From: Lyophyllum atratum
Lineage: Eukaryota > Basidiomycota > Agaricomycetes > Agaricales > Lyophyllaceae
Reading direction: 5' to 3'
Assembly (NCBI GenBank): GCA_014905825.1
Contig: JACGCN010000016.1
Location: forward strand, 620,001 to 684,000
Length of the DNA stretch: 64,000 bases
Shown here: one piece after another, positions 52,139 to 64,000 of the stretch
How positions within the stretch are numbered: the first letter of the stretch is position 1
How the letters are laid out: the number at the start of each line of letters is the position of its first letter
Notes under the pieces: generated by a model
The model's database searches: none
Seen by the model: the letters and a program-made list of their open reading frames with translations, nothing else
Told to the model about the DNA's origin: nothing
Program-made: the position numbers and the translations under genes

Positions 52139-53741
52139 GGTGGACAGCGTTTATGTTTCGAACCAAGCGGTCAGGCAGCAAGTGGGCACAGAATACAGCA
52201 TCCCCGGACCGATATAAGTAGTCAAAATCGAAGCTGGAGAGCGATCAAAATCTCACGAGCAGTAGGGGCTAGTAGGGGCCATCTGACGCCGCCATGAGTT
52301 CTTCCAGTTGTCCATGAGTCCCCTGAATCTCCACGAGTTTGCCACTTATCAGGAACACGGGGGAATGGAGATAGCATCATATGCGGCTGCTAGCACATGA
52401 GCTGCATATGCTCCATGTTGAAGTTGACTGGAGGTCTATTTTCTCGAGCTCGACCGATCGTGGTGACCGCATGGTCGTTCATGGTCGCGGAGTTTGGCTG
52501 GTCCGACTTCCGAGCCCGCTCTTTCTCCAAAATCAACAACCATCACTTGAACCTATGGGGACAGATACCTCAGGTAAGCACTAGATGCACCCATCTACAC
52601 GCCCTGATAACTGCCCCGCAATGTTGGGGAAGTGTATCATAATCGACTGCCATATAGGGTGCCATTTTTGAGCACAAACAACCTTGCTCCTCGCCTTACC
52701 GAAATTCAAATGCAACGAAAATTGCTTCAGGGGAGGGCACACGATCAGGAATGCAGAGACATTCATATCCGGCTTCGAGGCGGGCCCGCCGTCTGAAAGC
52801 CTTCCCGATGCCCGGCCAAACTCCTTATTGAGACTATCCGGTACAAATGGAGCTGAAGCTCCGGCCAACTGATTCCCGTCTGATCAGGTACAGACGTAGT
52901 GTGACCTGCCCGATACCATTCATAGTTTCCATCGTCTCAGATGACCATGAGGCATCGTGGTCTCGCGATGACAGTGCGATGACCCTGGCGTTTCACGATC
53001 GTTTTTCGGTTTCGCCCTCATGGTCTTGCCGAGGCAAGATCCTATGAATGAAGTCAGAAGGATACATATGCGAAGAGCTTAAAATTGATATTTAAGGTCC
53101 TCACTGTGGCCGACTTCCACTCAACCTGAAAACGGGATGTGGAACATACTCGTCTTATTCCTGGTATAAGTAGTTTGAGACTCGCAACAAAATTGACTTC
53201 GCTGTGTTCCATGAACCTTAGTGCGTCGTTAGAGGTTAGCATCTCCCCCACAATCATCTCGGAGTCAGAGTAAGGACGGAGCCTTTTCTATGCCGATTTA
53301 TTTTTGGACATCCATGATTGCAGCCCGGACGGCGCAGGACGCAAGGAGAACAGCAAATGTGCCTCGTTTGGGTTAATGATAGTGAAGTGATGGTGACGGT
53401 GAGATCACCCCCGGTGATCCCGCTATATATGACCTGGGCCGTGTGCCTCATAAGCCCCGCTGGACAAATTCTCGACCGAGTTTTCTTCAGAGTCTCAAGT
53501 CAATCTCCAAGTACGAAAATGATTGTCTTACATTACATAAATACATACACAAGCTGGCACCCAACATAAATACAGCAAGCCACAGTGTAACATATAAAAA
53601 GTAATAGCAAGGTCAGCCTAGTTCTGTTTTTGAGGGTCGATGTTCACGTCTTGTGTTTTCTCTCGGATCCTGGACCTCGGTGGCAACACGTATGTGGCCC
53701 GAATCGTCCATGCGCGCTCTAAAGGAAACCATTGATGAGCA
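52139..53741. other. Spacer between the two UNC93-like genes
   Basis: No gene seen. It contains the promoter of UNC93-like 1 (to its left) and the 3' end of UNC93-like 2. Confidence 0.45.
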
Positions 53742-55975
53742 TTACCTTTCGCAGAGAAGAAAAGCAGACACTGACAAGACTTCGTCAGAGATTTCGGTAT
53801 GCTCTTTGACACGGAGGTATATCATGGGCAGAGCGAAGATGAGCCCAGCAACTAAGAGCGCCCATGTGGAGATGAAAATGTTCATGAATCTTGAAGAACA
53901 CGGTCAGGGAATCAACATTGAGTATACGGCCAACTCATATGCGAAAATCCACATACGGGGTCTTGACACCATCGGCTCTCCAGATGCCAGCGCCGCCCGC
54001 GGATTGGAACGACTTGTCTGTAAGGGTCGCATGTTAGACAGCTCTTCCATTAGGGCAAGGGAACGCATAGGAAGCGCGACGTGGGGAAGGCAATGATAGC
54101 AAAACGTACAGAAGCCTGTGAAATGTGCGAGTTTGCCAGGGTCGTTGGACATGGCTCCCATGATCCAATACGCTGTCGTCTGCCACATGGCGTCAAGGAG
54201 ACCGCAAACGATGTAGAGTAATATCCTCGGGGTGTACCCATTATCGAAGATGTCCATCTTCTGGGCGTCGGGCGGGATGGATTCCCTAGTATAATCTCTG
54301 TAGATTAGCGTCAGCTTGTGATCGACATGCGTTATCGTGGAGCGCGGAAATTTACTTACTTTTGATAGAAATATGCCCAGGTATGGACGATAAAGACCAT
54401 AATGAGCAGAATGGACCAGCCTGCGAAGGCCCGCGTGCGACGGGCTATCGTTTGCTGATCCAGGAGGAAGCCGATGGAAATGGAGCCGACGATCTGGGCA
54501 AGCCAGTACACCAGGTTATTTAGGGACCGTGCGCGTATGTTGAACAGAGCGTTGTTATAGTCGTTGAATTCTGTACGCAGTTAGATACGGCATGTTACAC
54601 AATAGAGTAGGGCCTACGCCAAGTATAGAACCAGTTCGAGGTAAAGAACATGGGAAAGAGAAGAAGGATCATTGGGTCCGTACTGATGGTTACCCAGAGT
54701 CCGTAAATCTCTACCTTCCATGAGGGATGACGAGGTGCGGTCACTTTCGTGCCGTCAGTTCTGATCATCTTATTTGGGTCCGCCATTAGCAATGGAATGA
54801 GCACTCCAGTGAGGGTGAGGCTTAGGAATACGATCTGGCATGAACGAGTGTAAACGGAGTGGACAACGCGCGGGGAGAAGAGGGGATTTGCAGGTACAAG
54901 GGAGATAGAGGAGGAGACACATACATAGGTGCCATTTTCAACTTTGGTATGATGTCGGTGTGAATGAAACGGTAGGGATGGATTTTGGGAAGCTTACCGG
55001 AATTTGCCTATTTAGATAGATGCAGTCAATTTCAAGTACGGGAAACGAGGGGGAAGAGAGGGAATGGGCCAGGAGGAGTAGCAACACTGACAATACCTTG
55101 GAATAAAAGTTCTGCCCTAACGACACTGATGCACCCACGACGGCACCCAGGTTGAATATGGCCCAGAAAACGCCTATGAACAGGCCCTTCTGTGTCTCCG
55201 TCGGATACGCAAGCATCAAGGAGCCTTGAGCAGTCCAGAGGAGTCCTGCACAGAGCCCCAGAATAGCACCGGCTCCAATAATAAAGCCTCCGGCCTCGGG
55301 GTGTATATTCACCGCGCTGTTCGGAAAAGGAGAGGAGTCAGACTGAAGGTATGGTAAGCGGAATTGGTATGTTGCATACAGGAATGACCCAATGTAGATT
55401 GCGTAGCCTGCGCTCCCAAGCAATAGAGCGCGTTTTGCCCCAATTTTGTTAGTAACAGATCTGCGCAACGATGAAGGTGAGAGGTGAGTGGATTGGCATT
55501 TTTAAATCCCGCAATACTTAGGACGGAGAAGCGTGGCGTACCCCGCAAAGAAGGCGCCAACGGCGAATGTTGCGTACAGAACGGAATTGGCGTTCGCACT
55601 AGTTGTAGCATCAACTTGACCTCCCGCGCCGAGCCCGTTGAGCGCATTAAAAAGGCCTGCGTAAAATATTCTGTGATCTGTATTCCAACTCGAAAACTCG
55701 TAAGGCAGCGTACCTGGGCACATGAAGCAAACGAATCCAAGCAGTATCGTCTGTGATAGATGGATACCGTTTAGGCGCCGCGGGTACGAGGTGTTGACAC
55801 TCTACTCGCCAATGACACTCACCTGCGTCAGAGGATGATGTGAAACTCGCCTCCATCCTGTAGGCTGTGAGAAGATGAGCTCCTGGTCACTACGAGAGCC
55901 GTCTGCACTGCTTGCGCTCCCTGCGTTGCGACGGTAATATTCTTTCTCGGCCTCCCCCTCAGCTGTGCTCGCCAT
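53742..55975 (-). CDS. UNC93-like MFS transporter 2
   Basis: A close paralogue of UNC93-like 1. The start at 55975 (MASTAEGEAEKEYYRR) leads to SQPTGWRRVSHHPLTQ. Conserved segments read GGFIIGAGAILGLCAGLLWT, AQGSLMLAYPTETQKG and IGVFWAIFNLGAVVGASVS, and near the end NIFISTWALLVAGLIFALP and KEHTEISDEVL. The C-terminus diverges (VSAFLLCER) after the shared part. Intron positions match those of the neighbour where I can compare them, so this is a tandem duplication rather than independent genes. No disabling mutation was seen. Confidence 0.87.
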
Positions 55976-56918
55976 TCCGAGGATTTTTAGGCGCCAGGAA
56001 TACGTGGGCTTCTGACGCAGCGAAACCGGTGAAGAACGACGTGACCGCCTTCCAAGATTCGACAGCAAGTTGTGGGGTAAGGAAGAGAAAGGAAGAGAAT
56101 TGACGATCGAAGGTCCTGCGAGTTAAAGTACTTCAATAGGACATTGCTCCGGAGGCACCTGATCTCCCTGACCCTTCAAAGTTCTAGTGGGTCAGAGTCA
56201 AAGCCTAAAATGACCCAGATTTGTAAAAGAATTGGGATTCTGATGAGTTAATGACCGTGGACATATCAGCGCATATCCCCAGCTGCACTAGTGACGAGCA
56301 GAATAACAGACTATTTGTAGGGTTTGTTGGGGCTCGGGTACCTTCATATGACCCCTGTGTTGGATGAAGCATATGATAATGCTCGATGTAGTCCTCGGCT
56401 TCAAGTTGCATGACATGAGACCCGCAAATAGAGTTGATCAGATAGAGAACAAAGCAGTTACGTACCAGCGGCTTATCATGCAAAACATCATGATCAGAGT
56501 AAAGATTAGTTGAGATTAGTTCATTGATATTGATATGTAAGCAGGACGAGAGCAGGAGGAGGGAGAGTATATTACACTGGCCAGGTCAGAGTAAGGCAGG
56601 TCTGGCTCCTAGTGAGCCCGTTGATAATCGATGCTCGAAAAGAAAGAGGTCCAGAATATAAGAAGACCTCTCCGAAAAGAGCGGAGTTACGAATTTGACA
56701 CGACAAGCTCGGTCATGTGACTCCGACGCGCAAGTTGAACTCGGAACTTTTTGAGCTTGCTTCGCGACTCAGCAAACGCTCACACCAGCTCACATCGCCC
56801 TCGCTGCTTTTATCAACCCCATCCTGTGAAGTACCGAACCTATTTAAACCCAAGGAATTTATCCTACCATTTGTTTTGGACGAAGCACTCCAAAGAGTAC
56901 CCAGCGACCGCCAGCGAT
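55976..56918. other. Divergent promoter region between UNC93-like 2 and Aurora kinase 1
   Basis: Genes point away from each other. No RNA or repeat recognised. Confidence 0.5.
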
Positions 56919-58303
56919 ATGGCATCTGTAGATGCTATCACACGCCAAATAGGAACCCTAGATATCGCATCGAGTATCAGACATGTTTCTTCTGGTCCCG
57001 CAAGCTCTAATACGCGTCCTATACACGCGAAGCAATCCAGTCAATCGAATGTCTCCAAGCTTCTTACGAAATACGCCGCCCCAAATCCTGTCTCCAAAAT
57101 GAAACCTGCACCCCCTCCATCGTCTCTACGAAATCCTACCCAGGTTTTAAAGGAACCTGTTTTAAGTGGCGGCTCAGACGCTGCTACTGTGGCCCTACAG
57201 CCGTCGATTGATATAGGGAGATATGACGGAGGACTAGAGGCGGACAATGTAACCCAGTGGCAAACTATTACTGGTGAGGCTGCCAAAACGCTTGCTCTCG
57301 ATTCGAGCGTTTCTGGGTAAGCCATATCAACTAGGCTATTCGATCTCTTGCGCGTCTGATTCACGTCGTTCAGGAAATACCCAACACGAGAATGGCATTT
57401 GAGCGACTTCGACCTGGGACGACCCCTGGGCAAAGGCAAATATGGGAGGGTATACATGGTGCGCACTAAATGTGCTCCTAGATATATTGTCGCCTTGAAG
57501 ACGCTCATCAAACCGGAGTTGGTCCAAAACGGTGTCGAGAAACAGATCCGCCGCGAGATTGAGATCCAGCAGAACCTGCGACACCCAAACGTCTTGCGCC
57601 TATACGGCTACTTTCACGACGAGAACCGGGTCTTTCTGATGCTAGAGTTCGCTGGGAAGGGAGAGCTGTATAGGCAGCTCAGCAAGGTTGGGCGCTTCTC
57701 TGATAGGAGGAGCTCGCGGTACATCTATCAGATGGCAGACGCTCTGAAGTACCTGCATGGGAAACACGTTATTCATCGGGATATAAAACCAGAGAATCTG
57801 CTGCTGGGCCTCAATGGTGAGCTAAAGATCGCAGATTTTGGGTGGAGTGTCCACGCTCCTGGAAATAGACGGACGACCATGTGTGGGACGCCAGATTATC
57901 TGCCCCCGGAGATGGTGGAGGGGAAGGAACATACAGAGAAGGTCGACCATTGGGCATTGGGCGTGTTGACGTATGAATTTTTGGTCGGAAGCGCACCTTT
58001 CGATGTACCAGATGACCGACCCAGTATGCCACCTCTTATTACTTCATGTCCGCATGATCTGACGATGATTTTACTAGGATCGTACCGACGAATCGTCAGA
58101 GTGGATTACAGAGTTCCGGATACCGTATCCATTGAGGCCAAAAACCTTATTTATAAGGTTGTGCGATCCTTCTGACAAGCATTGGTCCAGTGATATAACT
58201 TCCATTTTTCTAGCTCCTCCAATACGATCCAGAGCAAAGAATACCGCTAGCGGATGTTCTTACGCATCCCTGGATACTGAAGTACAGACCTAGAGAGTCT
58301 TGA
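56919..58303 (+). CDS. Aurora kinase (Ipl1/Ark1-like), copy 1
   Basis: Mitotic Ser/Thr kinase of the chromosomal passenger complex. The disordered N-terminus opens [18 protein letters not shown]. The kinase domain starts [20 protein letters not shown] with the glycine loop, the lysine in VALKTL, and [20 protein letters not shown]. The catalytic loop is [14 protein letters not shown] and DFG is [11 protein letters not shown]. The activation loop [16 protein letters not shown] keeps the threonine phosphorylated in Aurora. It ends [14 protein letters not shown]. The helix-F motif reads VDHWALGVL where the usual residue is L or I (DLW), so H is unusual. Introns are at about 57319-57373, 58024-58079 and 58162-58213. 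It is a tandem paralogue of the next gene. Confidence 0.9.
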
Positions 58304-58756
58304 GACGTCGCTGGGATGCTCTGCGATATGGCAGGATGACTTTGGTTGCGAACAATTCTAGATCTGTAGCTTTCCCACCAGTACTCGACATGTATCCATA
58401 GCTTGAACAACTTGTTCATTTCGGAAGTAGTCTGAACAGGATGGTTGCTTTCCTGGCCCCTGCTCGAAGTGGCACTGGCCAGTGGCGACTTGGACCTTGG
58501 TGGCAACCTCCGCCTGAGTGACACGCGATGATGAAACGGGAACACGTGACCCTGACGTGAATTCGAACCTCCGTGTTCTGTCCGAGTCGGCCTCAGCATT
58601 CACCTGGACCACCACCACACTAACGTCCTGTGCGCCCAAGTTTTGACGCGATTCGAACCTCTCATATCCTGTCCTCTGACTTTGCTGAAGAAAAGTAAGG
58701 TATCATGAGGCCAATCTCAGTCGTGTTCTCATACACCAGATTTCAAGGCAGACAAA
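58304..58756. other. Spacer between the two Aurora genes
   Basis: Contains the 3' UTR of copy 1 and the leader of copy 2. Two minus-strand GGTTCGAAT motifs were tested as tRNA T-arms and rejected. Confidence 0.5.
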
Positions 58757-60162
58757 ATGACTTCCGTTGGCGCTATAACGCGGCAGATCGAGGCACTGGA
58801 GATTTCAGGTGGAGTAAAGAAAATGAACGTAGCATCTTCGAGCTCCATGAATCGACCAACGCATACGAAGCAGCCAAGTCAAACTAACGTCTCGAAACTC
58901 TTGACTAAATTCGCCGCGCCCAATCCATTTCCCAATACTAAGCCAACGCACCCATCTTCCCTGCGACACCCTACTCAAATACAAAAGCAAGCCACAGCAA
59001 CAAGTGTGACAGGCGGTACTGCACAATCGTCGATCGACATCGGGAGATACGATGGAGGACTAGAGATCGATGATGAGAAGCGAGGTCAAGTGGTTTACGG
59101 GCAAGCCGCAGTGGAACTCGCGCTAGACTCCAGCGTTTCTCGGTATGTGACCTACTGCATCTTCTTTGAACCTTCATTCATATGACTCTCCCATACAGCA
59201 AATGCCCCACACGAGAATGGCATTTGACCGACTTCGACATGGGCCGGCCACTCGGGAAAGGTAAATTCGGTCGCGTCTACATGGTCCGGACAAAGGCCGA
59301 ACCAAAGTACATCCTTGCATTGAAGACCCTGTATAAGTCGGAAATCGTCCAATCCAAGGTCGAAAAGCAGATCCGGCGCGAGATCGAAATCCAGCAGAAC
59401 CTACGGCATCCGAATGTCCTCCGCCTTTACGGGTACTTTCACGACTCGAAGCGGATATTTTTGATGCTCGAGTTTGCCGGCAAGGGGGAGTTGTACAAGC
59501 AACTCAGTAAGCATGGGTGCTTCTCTGAGAGACGAAGCTCGCGGTATATCGACCAGATGGCGGATGCGCTGATGTACCTGCACGGGAAGCACGTCATTCA
59601 CCGCGATATCAAGCCGGAGAACTTGCTACTGGGCATCAATGGCGAGCTGAAGATCGGAGACTTCGGCTGGAGCGTTCACGCGCCCGGAAACAGGCGGATG
59701 ACGCTGTGTGGAACGTTGGACTACCTGCCGCCGGAGATGGTGGAAGGGAAGGAGCACAATGAGAAGGTGGACTTGTGGGCGTTGGGCGTTCTGACTTACG
59801 AGTTTTTGATCGGAAATCCTCCCTTTGAAGATCGAAGCAGTGTCAGCAGTGAGTTTCTACCACTACAGGTTCTCTATACGCGACTCAGGCATAAAATGCA
59901 CGCCCTTCTAGACACATACAGACGAATTGCAAAGGTGGATCTCAAGTTCCCTCCGACGGTATCAATTGAAGTGAAGGACCTTATTACAAAGGTTAGTGCC
60001 CCGTTTGTAAGCTGTCTTGAGGTCTCTATTTACGTGCCGTTGTTTCAGCTTCTTCAATATGACCCCCAGCGTCGACTCGCACTTCCCTCTGTCCTGAGCC
60101 ACCCTTGGATAACGAAGCATAGGCCAAAAGGGATGGTTAGGGAGAGCGGGGATGCTGCATGA
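58757..60162 (+). CDS. Aurora kinase (Ipl1/Ark1-like), copy 2
   Basis: A second full Aurora kinase. The N-terminus [19 protein letters not shown] is related to that of copy 1, and both share SNVSKLLTK / [15 protein letters not shown]. The kinase core has [55 protein letters not shown] and the usual VDLWALGVL. The C-terminus is [20 protein letters not shown]. In-frame introns occur at about 59850-59910 and 59993-60049, so the long open frame is not all coding. Every catalytic residue is intact. With DLW and LCGT it is the more canonical copy, and so the likelier carrier of the essential mitotic role (inference). Confidence 0.92.
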
Positions 60163-62208
60163 TGTTCCTGGTCTGATCAAGCTTTACTATTTCCTTTGGA
60201 GGATCACATTTGTATCTGTACTAATCCACACTTCTTTGTACTACGTTACATGGACATGCAATATTACCATTGGATCACCCGAAGCTCTAACCTAGAACTC
60301 AACCGATAATTCAAGCCACTGACATTGATCGTTGATCATTAGGCCACAACCATTCCCATTCAGTGAACGCCTACCGAACATCGCTTTCGCTGTACAACTT
60401 CCCTGGGCATTTCGGTAGGCTGTCTGCGACGGATGAAATGTGTTCAACTTCCACCGATGCCATGTGCTTGGTTTCTCTGCGGTAGGCACCCGTTGCTCCT
60501 AGAGTTCAAGGTGGTTGATTACTGGACGTTGAAAGGTTCGACGCCAAGAAGTGACGGCCATTCGGGAACGGAGGGAGAGCGTGTCGGTGAGGCCAGGAGT
60601 TCAGGGCCCTGTTGTGAAATACTGATGAATTGTACCCCTATTTTTAGGAGCACTAACGTTGCTTCCACTACCTGCATCTACGCCAACCTCGACTTCGACT
60701 CTCTGTCGGGTTTGCCAACGCCTTTGCCTTCACCCCAGCCGCAGGCTCAACAATTGCCAGTATCAATCGTACCCCCGTGATCTTCTCACATGTAAATGCT
60801 TGCGAGAGCTGGTTCCGGGATACAAAGCAGGATTCAGACCATCGTTGAAGCTGATTGGGCCTCTCAATGCGGGTCGTTGTAGAATACAGCCCTAAAATTG
60901 TGTTATCCACAAATGCTCTCCTTTGAAGATCCCAGGAATTCCTTCAGGCGGAACGTGTGATTGCGAATTGGCCTAGGCTGAGTGCACTGCAATTTACTTC
61001 CCCAACCGCCAAAAGGATATATGTAAGTCGGTGCATGTCGTTAGGACCATGACGACGTGAACATGGGCGGCGACGTCAGGGCTCACCGGATCAGAGGAAC
61101 GGGGCCCTGTGAGCTCGGAGACAGGGAAGAGTGACACCGAGGACTAAAACTGCAGGGCTGGTATTCAATCCGAGGTCATTCAGTACTTAGCCGCACGCAT
61201 TGGCATCCATATTGGGATAAATCATGCTGCTCTGTGGGTCCCATAGGGAAAAAAATGGCATAAGTTTTCAAAGGAAACCCCCCTCGAGACCTGGTGCTGT
61301 TTTGGGAACAATCGAAGTGTCAGTGCTTGGGGTGTGGTGCGGGGTCAACACAGACAGATAGAGAGGCCAGAAGACGACACGAGGATAAGGCGATGATTGA
61401 TGAGGCTTCGAGATCTTGGTATTTCGAAACGACTAGTCTGATGAGATTAGGGCTCACGTCGTACTTTCAAACTAGTAGATTGATTGAGGGAGATGTTCCA
61501 TTTGTTAACAATCAGACATGGCAGCCTATCGAAATATGTGTGTGGACCGTCGCACTCCGATGGTGATCGATGATCGCCGATTCCGAATGGGCAGGGAGCG
61601 TCAAGAGGTCAGCTGCAATATCTTCCTTGGGGTGTTCCGTAGTACAGATGCTTGAGAGCGCTCTCCGACGGCGATGCTTGGTGGATGGCCAGGGAGGAGC
61701 GGGACTGAGCGGGAGGGTTGACATGAGGGCGGCCGGCGGATTACGCTTTAGGCAAGAGCGAGCCCACGACACGGAGCCGAGAATCACGTGTGATGTCGCG
61801 AACAAAAAGAACAAACCGCGAAGGATTGAAACAAAAGTACAAGGCAGGGCAGGCGCTCGCGTAGACCCGCTGCATCGCGCTGCCTTGTTCTTTTAGCAGC
61901 TGTCTTTTGTCTTGGTGTGCTTCTTCGTGGCGTAGGCGGTTTGTGGGTCCAGGTGTATATTGGATATAACGGCGCGGACAATGGCTAGGACAAAGCAGCA
62001 GCGAGCTTCAGCATCTCCTTTGCTTCTTCCCTCTCTTTCTTACGTTCTCCTCGTGTCTATTTCTTTTTCCCTGACTCCACGCAGCGCGTGCTACGACTTT
62101 TGACGATCTTTACAGCTGCATCTCTTTGTTCATCGACGACATATAGCCGCGAATCTTCTACGCTTCAACCGTCTCTTTACCTTTTGCATTCGCTTCATTC
62201 GCTTCACC
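60163..62208. other. Spacer before the last gene
   Basis: About 2 kb without a gene that I can support. The last 350 bases are CT-rich with a TATATTGGATATAA stretch near 61956 and look like the promoter and leader of the gene at 62209. Confidence 0.4.
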
Positions 62209-63298
62209 ATGTCGTCTCCATCCACCCCTGCCCCTGCCTCTCCTCTCCAGCCTTACCACATTCGCAACCTCATCCTCATCCTTCGTCGCGCCAATGCCCA
62301 TTACACCTACGTCGCGTCCCGCATCCGCGCCACCCTGCAGCCCACTCGCCATGCGCGCAGACGCGCCCAGCGTCTTGGACTAACCATTGATGTCGGTGCC
62401 GCTGTGAAGTGTCCCCAGAAGCAGGTCAGCAACATCCCATTGCCCGTCCTCGAGGTCTCGCCAGGACATGCCCTCTCGTATCCCTACGCCACTGCAAGCC
62501 CTTTGAGCCCCCCCATCGTTTCCATCCGGAAGCAGCCCAAGGTCGTCGACGAACGCTTGCTAGGCAAGGGTCGTCCCGCCCTTAAGTGCTCGATCCCTAC
62601 CGTCCTCACACGCACCTCGCCCAACGGCACCACCAGCGCTCTTTCATCGGGGTCAGTGTACTCATCCATCTCGCTCTCTTCTGGACCGCCCGCGAAGAAG
62701 GACGCCTCGGCTATCCGCTACTCCTCCCGCTGGTTCGCCACCGAGGACCAGGACTACCCGCACAACGCCACCGAGGTCGGGGCTTCCCCTGTCCGCGCCG
62801 CTCCGGCGTTGCAGCAAGTGGAGTCCGAGGCACAATGGCAGCTCCTTGATGTGCCGATCGATGAAGATGAGATGGACTGGGATTTGGAGTTGCAGTATCC
62901 TGAGGATGTCTGCGATATGGACGTCTCGCCTGCTACATCGGCCTCGTCCGAGTCCTCCAGTTCTTCATCCGCTTCCGAGTCCAATTCGGACTCGATCGCG
63001 TCTTCTCCGAGCCCCGCCACACCCGTAAGCTTTACACAGCAACCTCATTGCAATTTGATCTCACACTGTTGTTCATAGTCCTCGGGTGATGTCGCGCTGC
63101 CGTTGATGATTCGCATCAAGCGCAAGTCCATGGAGGTTCGTGATGAGGATTTGGTTGAGAAACGGCCGAGGGTGCGCGTTATCCCTATTCTTCCCTCGCG
63201 TCCATACTCACCTACCTCTCCTGTAGGTCTACCACAACGATGATGAAGTGGCTCGGCCCCTGCGCAGGAACGTTATCCGTATCCCTGCTCGCCAATGA
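62209..63298 (+). CDS. Hypothetical protein, Ser-rich, with acidic motif
   Basis: Starts MSSPSTPAPASPLQPYHIRN and reads LILILRRANAHYTYVASRIR early (a helical, basic segment). Later come a DEDEMDWDLE acidic stretch and a SSESSSSSSASES run. Two introns (about 63025-63078 and 63172-63226) join SPATP to SSGDVALPLMIRIKRKSMEV and then VYHNDDEVARPL, ending NVIRIPARQ. The basic KRKS and KRPR segments could be nuclear localisation signals. The long CT-rich leader and clean exon joins support expression. No family was recognised. Confidence 0.65.
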
Positions 63299-64000
63299 TG
63301 CCCCACTCTCTTTCTTTAGCGGCAGATTTGATCATCGTGCGTATCCCTTCCTCTTGGTCATCATATCAGACATTTACACCCATTTATAGTATCGCCTCCC
63401 TCTCTTTAACGTTCTTACGTCTTTTCGCATTACGACTTTCCACGCATATTATGCTCATGCCTCGCCACTCCTTCGTCTTTATTCTACAATCGACCTAGTT
63501 CTCTTGTAATCTCACCCTTCGTTAATCGGGCGCTTGCCCCCTCCCTCCTCCCTGCATCCTTCTATCAATGCCCTGCTTTGTGCTACCGTGTAGTATTCGG
63601 ACTATCACCTGGACTTTTTCCCTCTCTTTGCTGTGTATATGCTTTTCGGATCGTCCTTACCACCCCATTCACTCCCTGTGCAGCTCTGCCTCTAGAGCTG
63701 CTCTTCTATATCACTAGCTGATCTCCTTGCTGTATTACCTCGTTGCTGCATTTATGGACATACACCCATTTTGACCACATCTCGTTGGAGCAAACCATGC
63801 AACGCGAATGATGCAGGCCGGAGCTATGGTTCGCGCTGTCGAACTCAAGGAACAACAATTACAGTGCATTGTACATGGGTATACAATCTACGGGCATTGT
63901 ATATGTGGGTATCGAAGTAGATAGATGCCAGTAATGTCGAATGCAAACAGAGAATATAAGGTAGGTGGGTGGATGGTGGAACAAAGATACGTCACGCATG
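63299..64000. other. 3' region of the last gene
   Basis: CT-rich 3' UTR and spacer. Nothing else seen. Confidence 0.4.

Noticed and set aside
58540..58665. Two GGTTCGAAT motifs on the minus strand suggesting tRNA T-arms
   Set aside because: The bases flanking each loop do not pair as a 5-bp T-stem, and no acceptor or anticodon arm can be drawn around them.
1..64000. CRISPR arrays, bacterial operons or ribosome binding sites
   Set aside because: The window is spliced eukaryotic DNA. No direct-repeat/spacer array was seen.

Overview
The window is nuclear DNA from a filamentous basidiomycete, most likely an agaricomycete. The evidence is compact genes with many 50-70 nt GT-AG introns, orthologues of fungal housekeeping proteins, an Ngaro/PAT-like tyrosine-recombinase retrotransposon, and CaaX-type mating-pheromone precursor genes of the basidiomycete kind. 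I cannot name the species.

Layout. 0.4-7.2 kb: VPS27 (ESCRT-0) and VPS35 (retromer) lie tail to tail, with an intron-containing tRNA-Gly(GCC) gene between them. 8.5-15.05 kb: a complete-looking 6.5 kb tyrosine-recombinase retrotransposon on the minus strand with perfect split direct repeats. A 69-bp tandem duplication abuts its left end, and its right end abuts a decayed secreted-protein gene whose intact relative lies at 16.7 kb. 18.6-22.3 kb: three short mating-pheromone precursor genes on the plus strand, with duplicated 3' sequences and no STE3 receptor that I can recognise in the window. 22.8-35 kb: GET2-like, a mitochondrial ribosomal protein, YL1/VPS72 (SWR1 complex), MSH4 (meiotic crossover factor) and a FAD oxidoreductase with an apparent one-base frameshift. 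35.3-36.4 kb: a secreted double-psi beta-barrel (expansin/loosenin-like) protein. 39.2-42.2 kb: a large low-complexity protein with a conserved C-terminal motif. 43.3-47.8 kb: a leukotriene-A4-hydrolase-type M1 aminopeptidase and, on the other strand, an ArfGAP. 48.9-63.3 kb: a hypothetical gene, two tandem UNC93-like transporters, two tandem Aurora kinases and a final hypothetical gene.

The most interesting parts are the receptor-less pheromone cluster (a candidate mating-type B or B-like locus), the recent retroelement insertion beside it, and the two tandem duplications (UNC93-like, Aurora). Gene ends are given as start codon to stop codon; introns lie inside and are mentioned where they decide the reading. 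All functional calls come from reading motifs by eye, and no database search was run.
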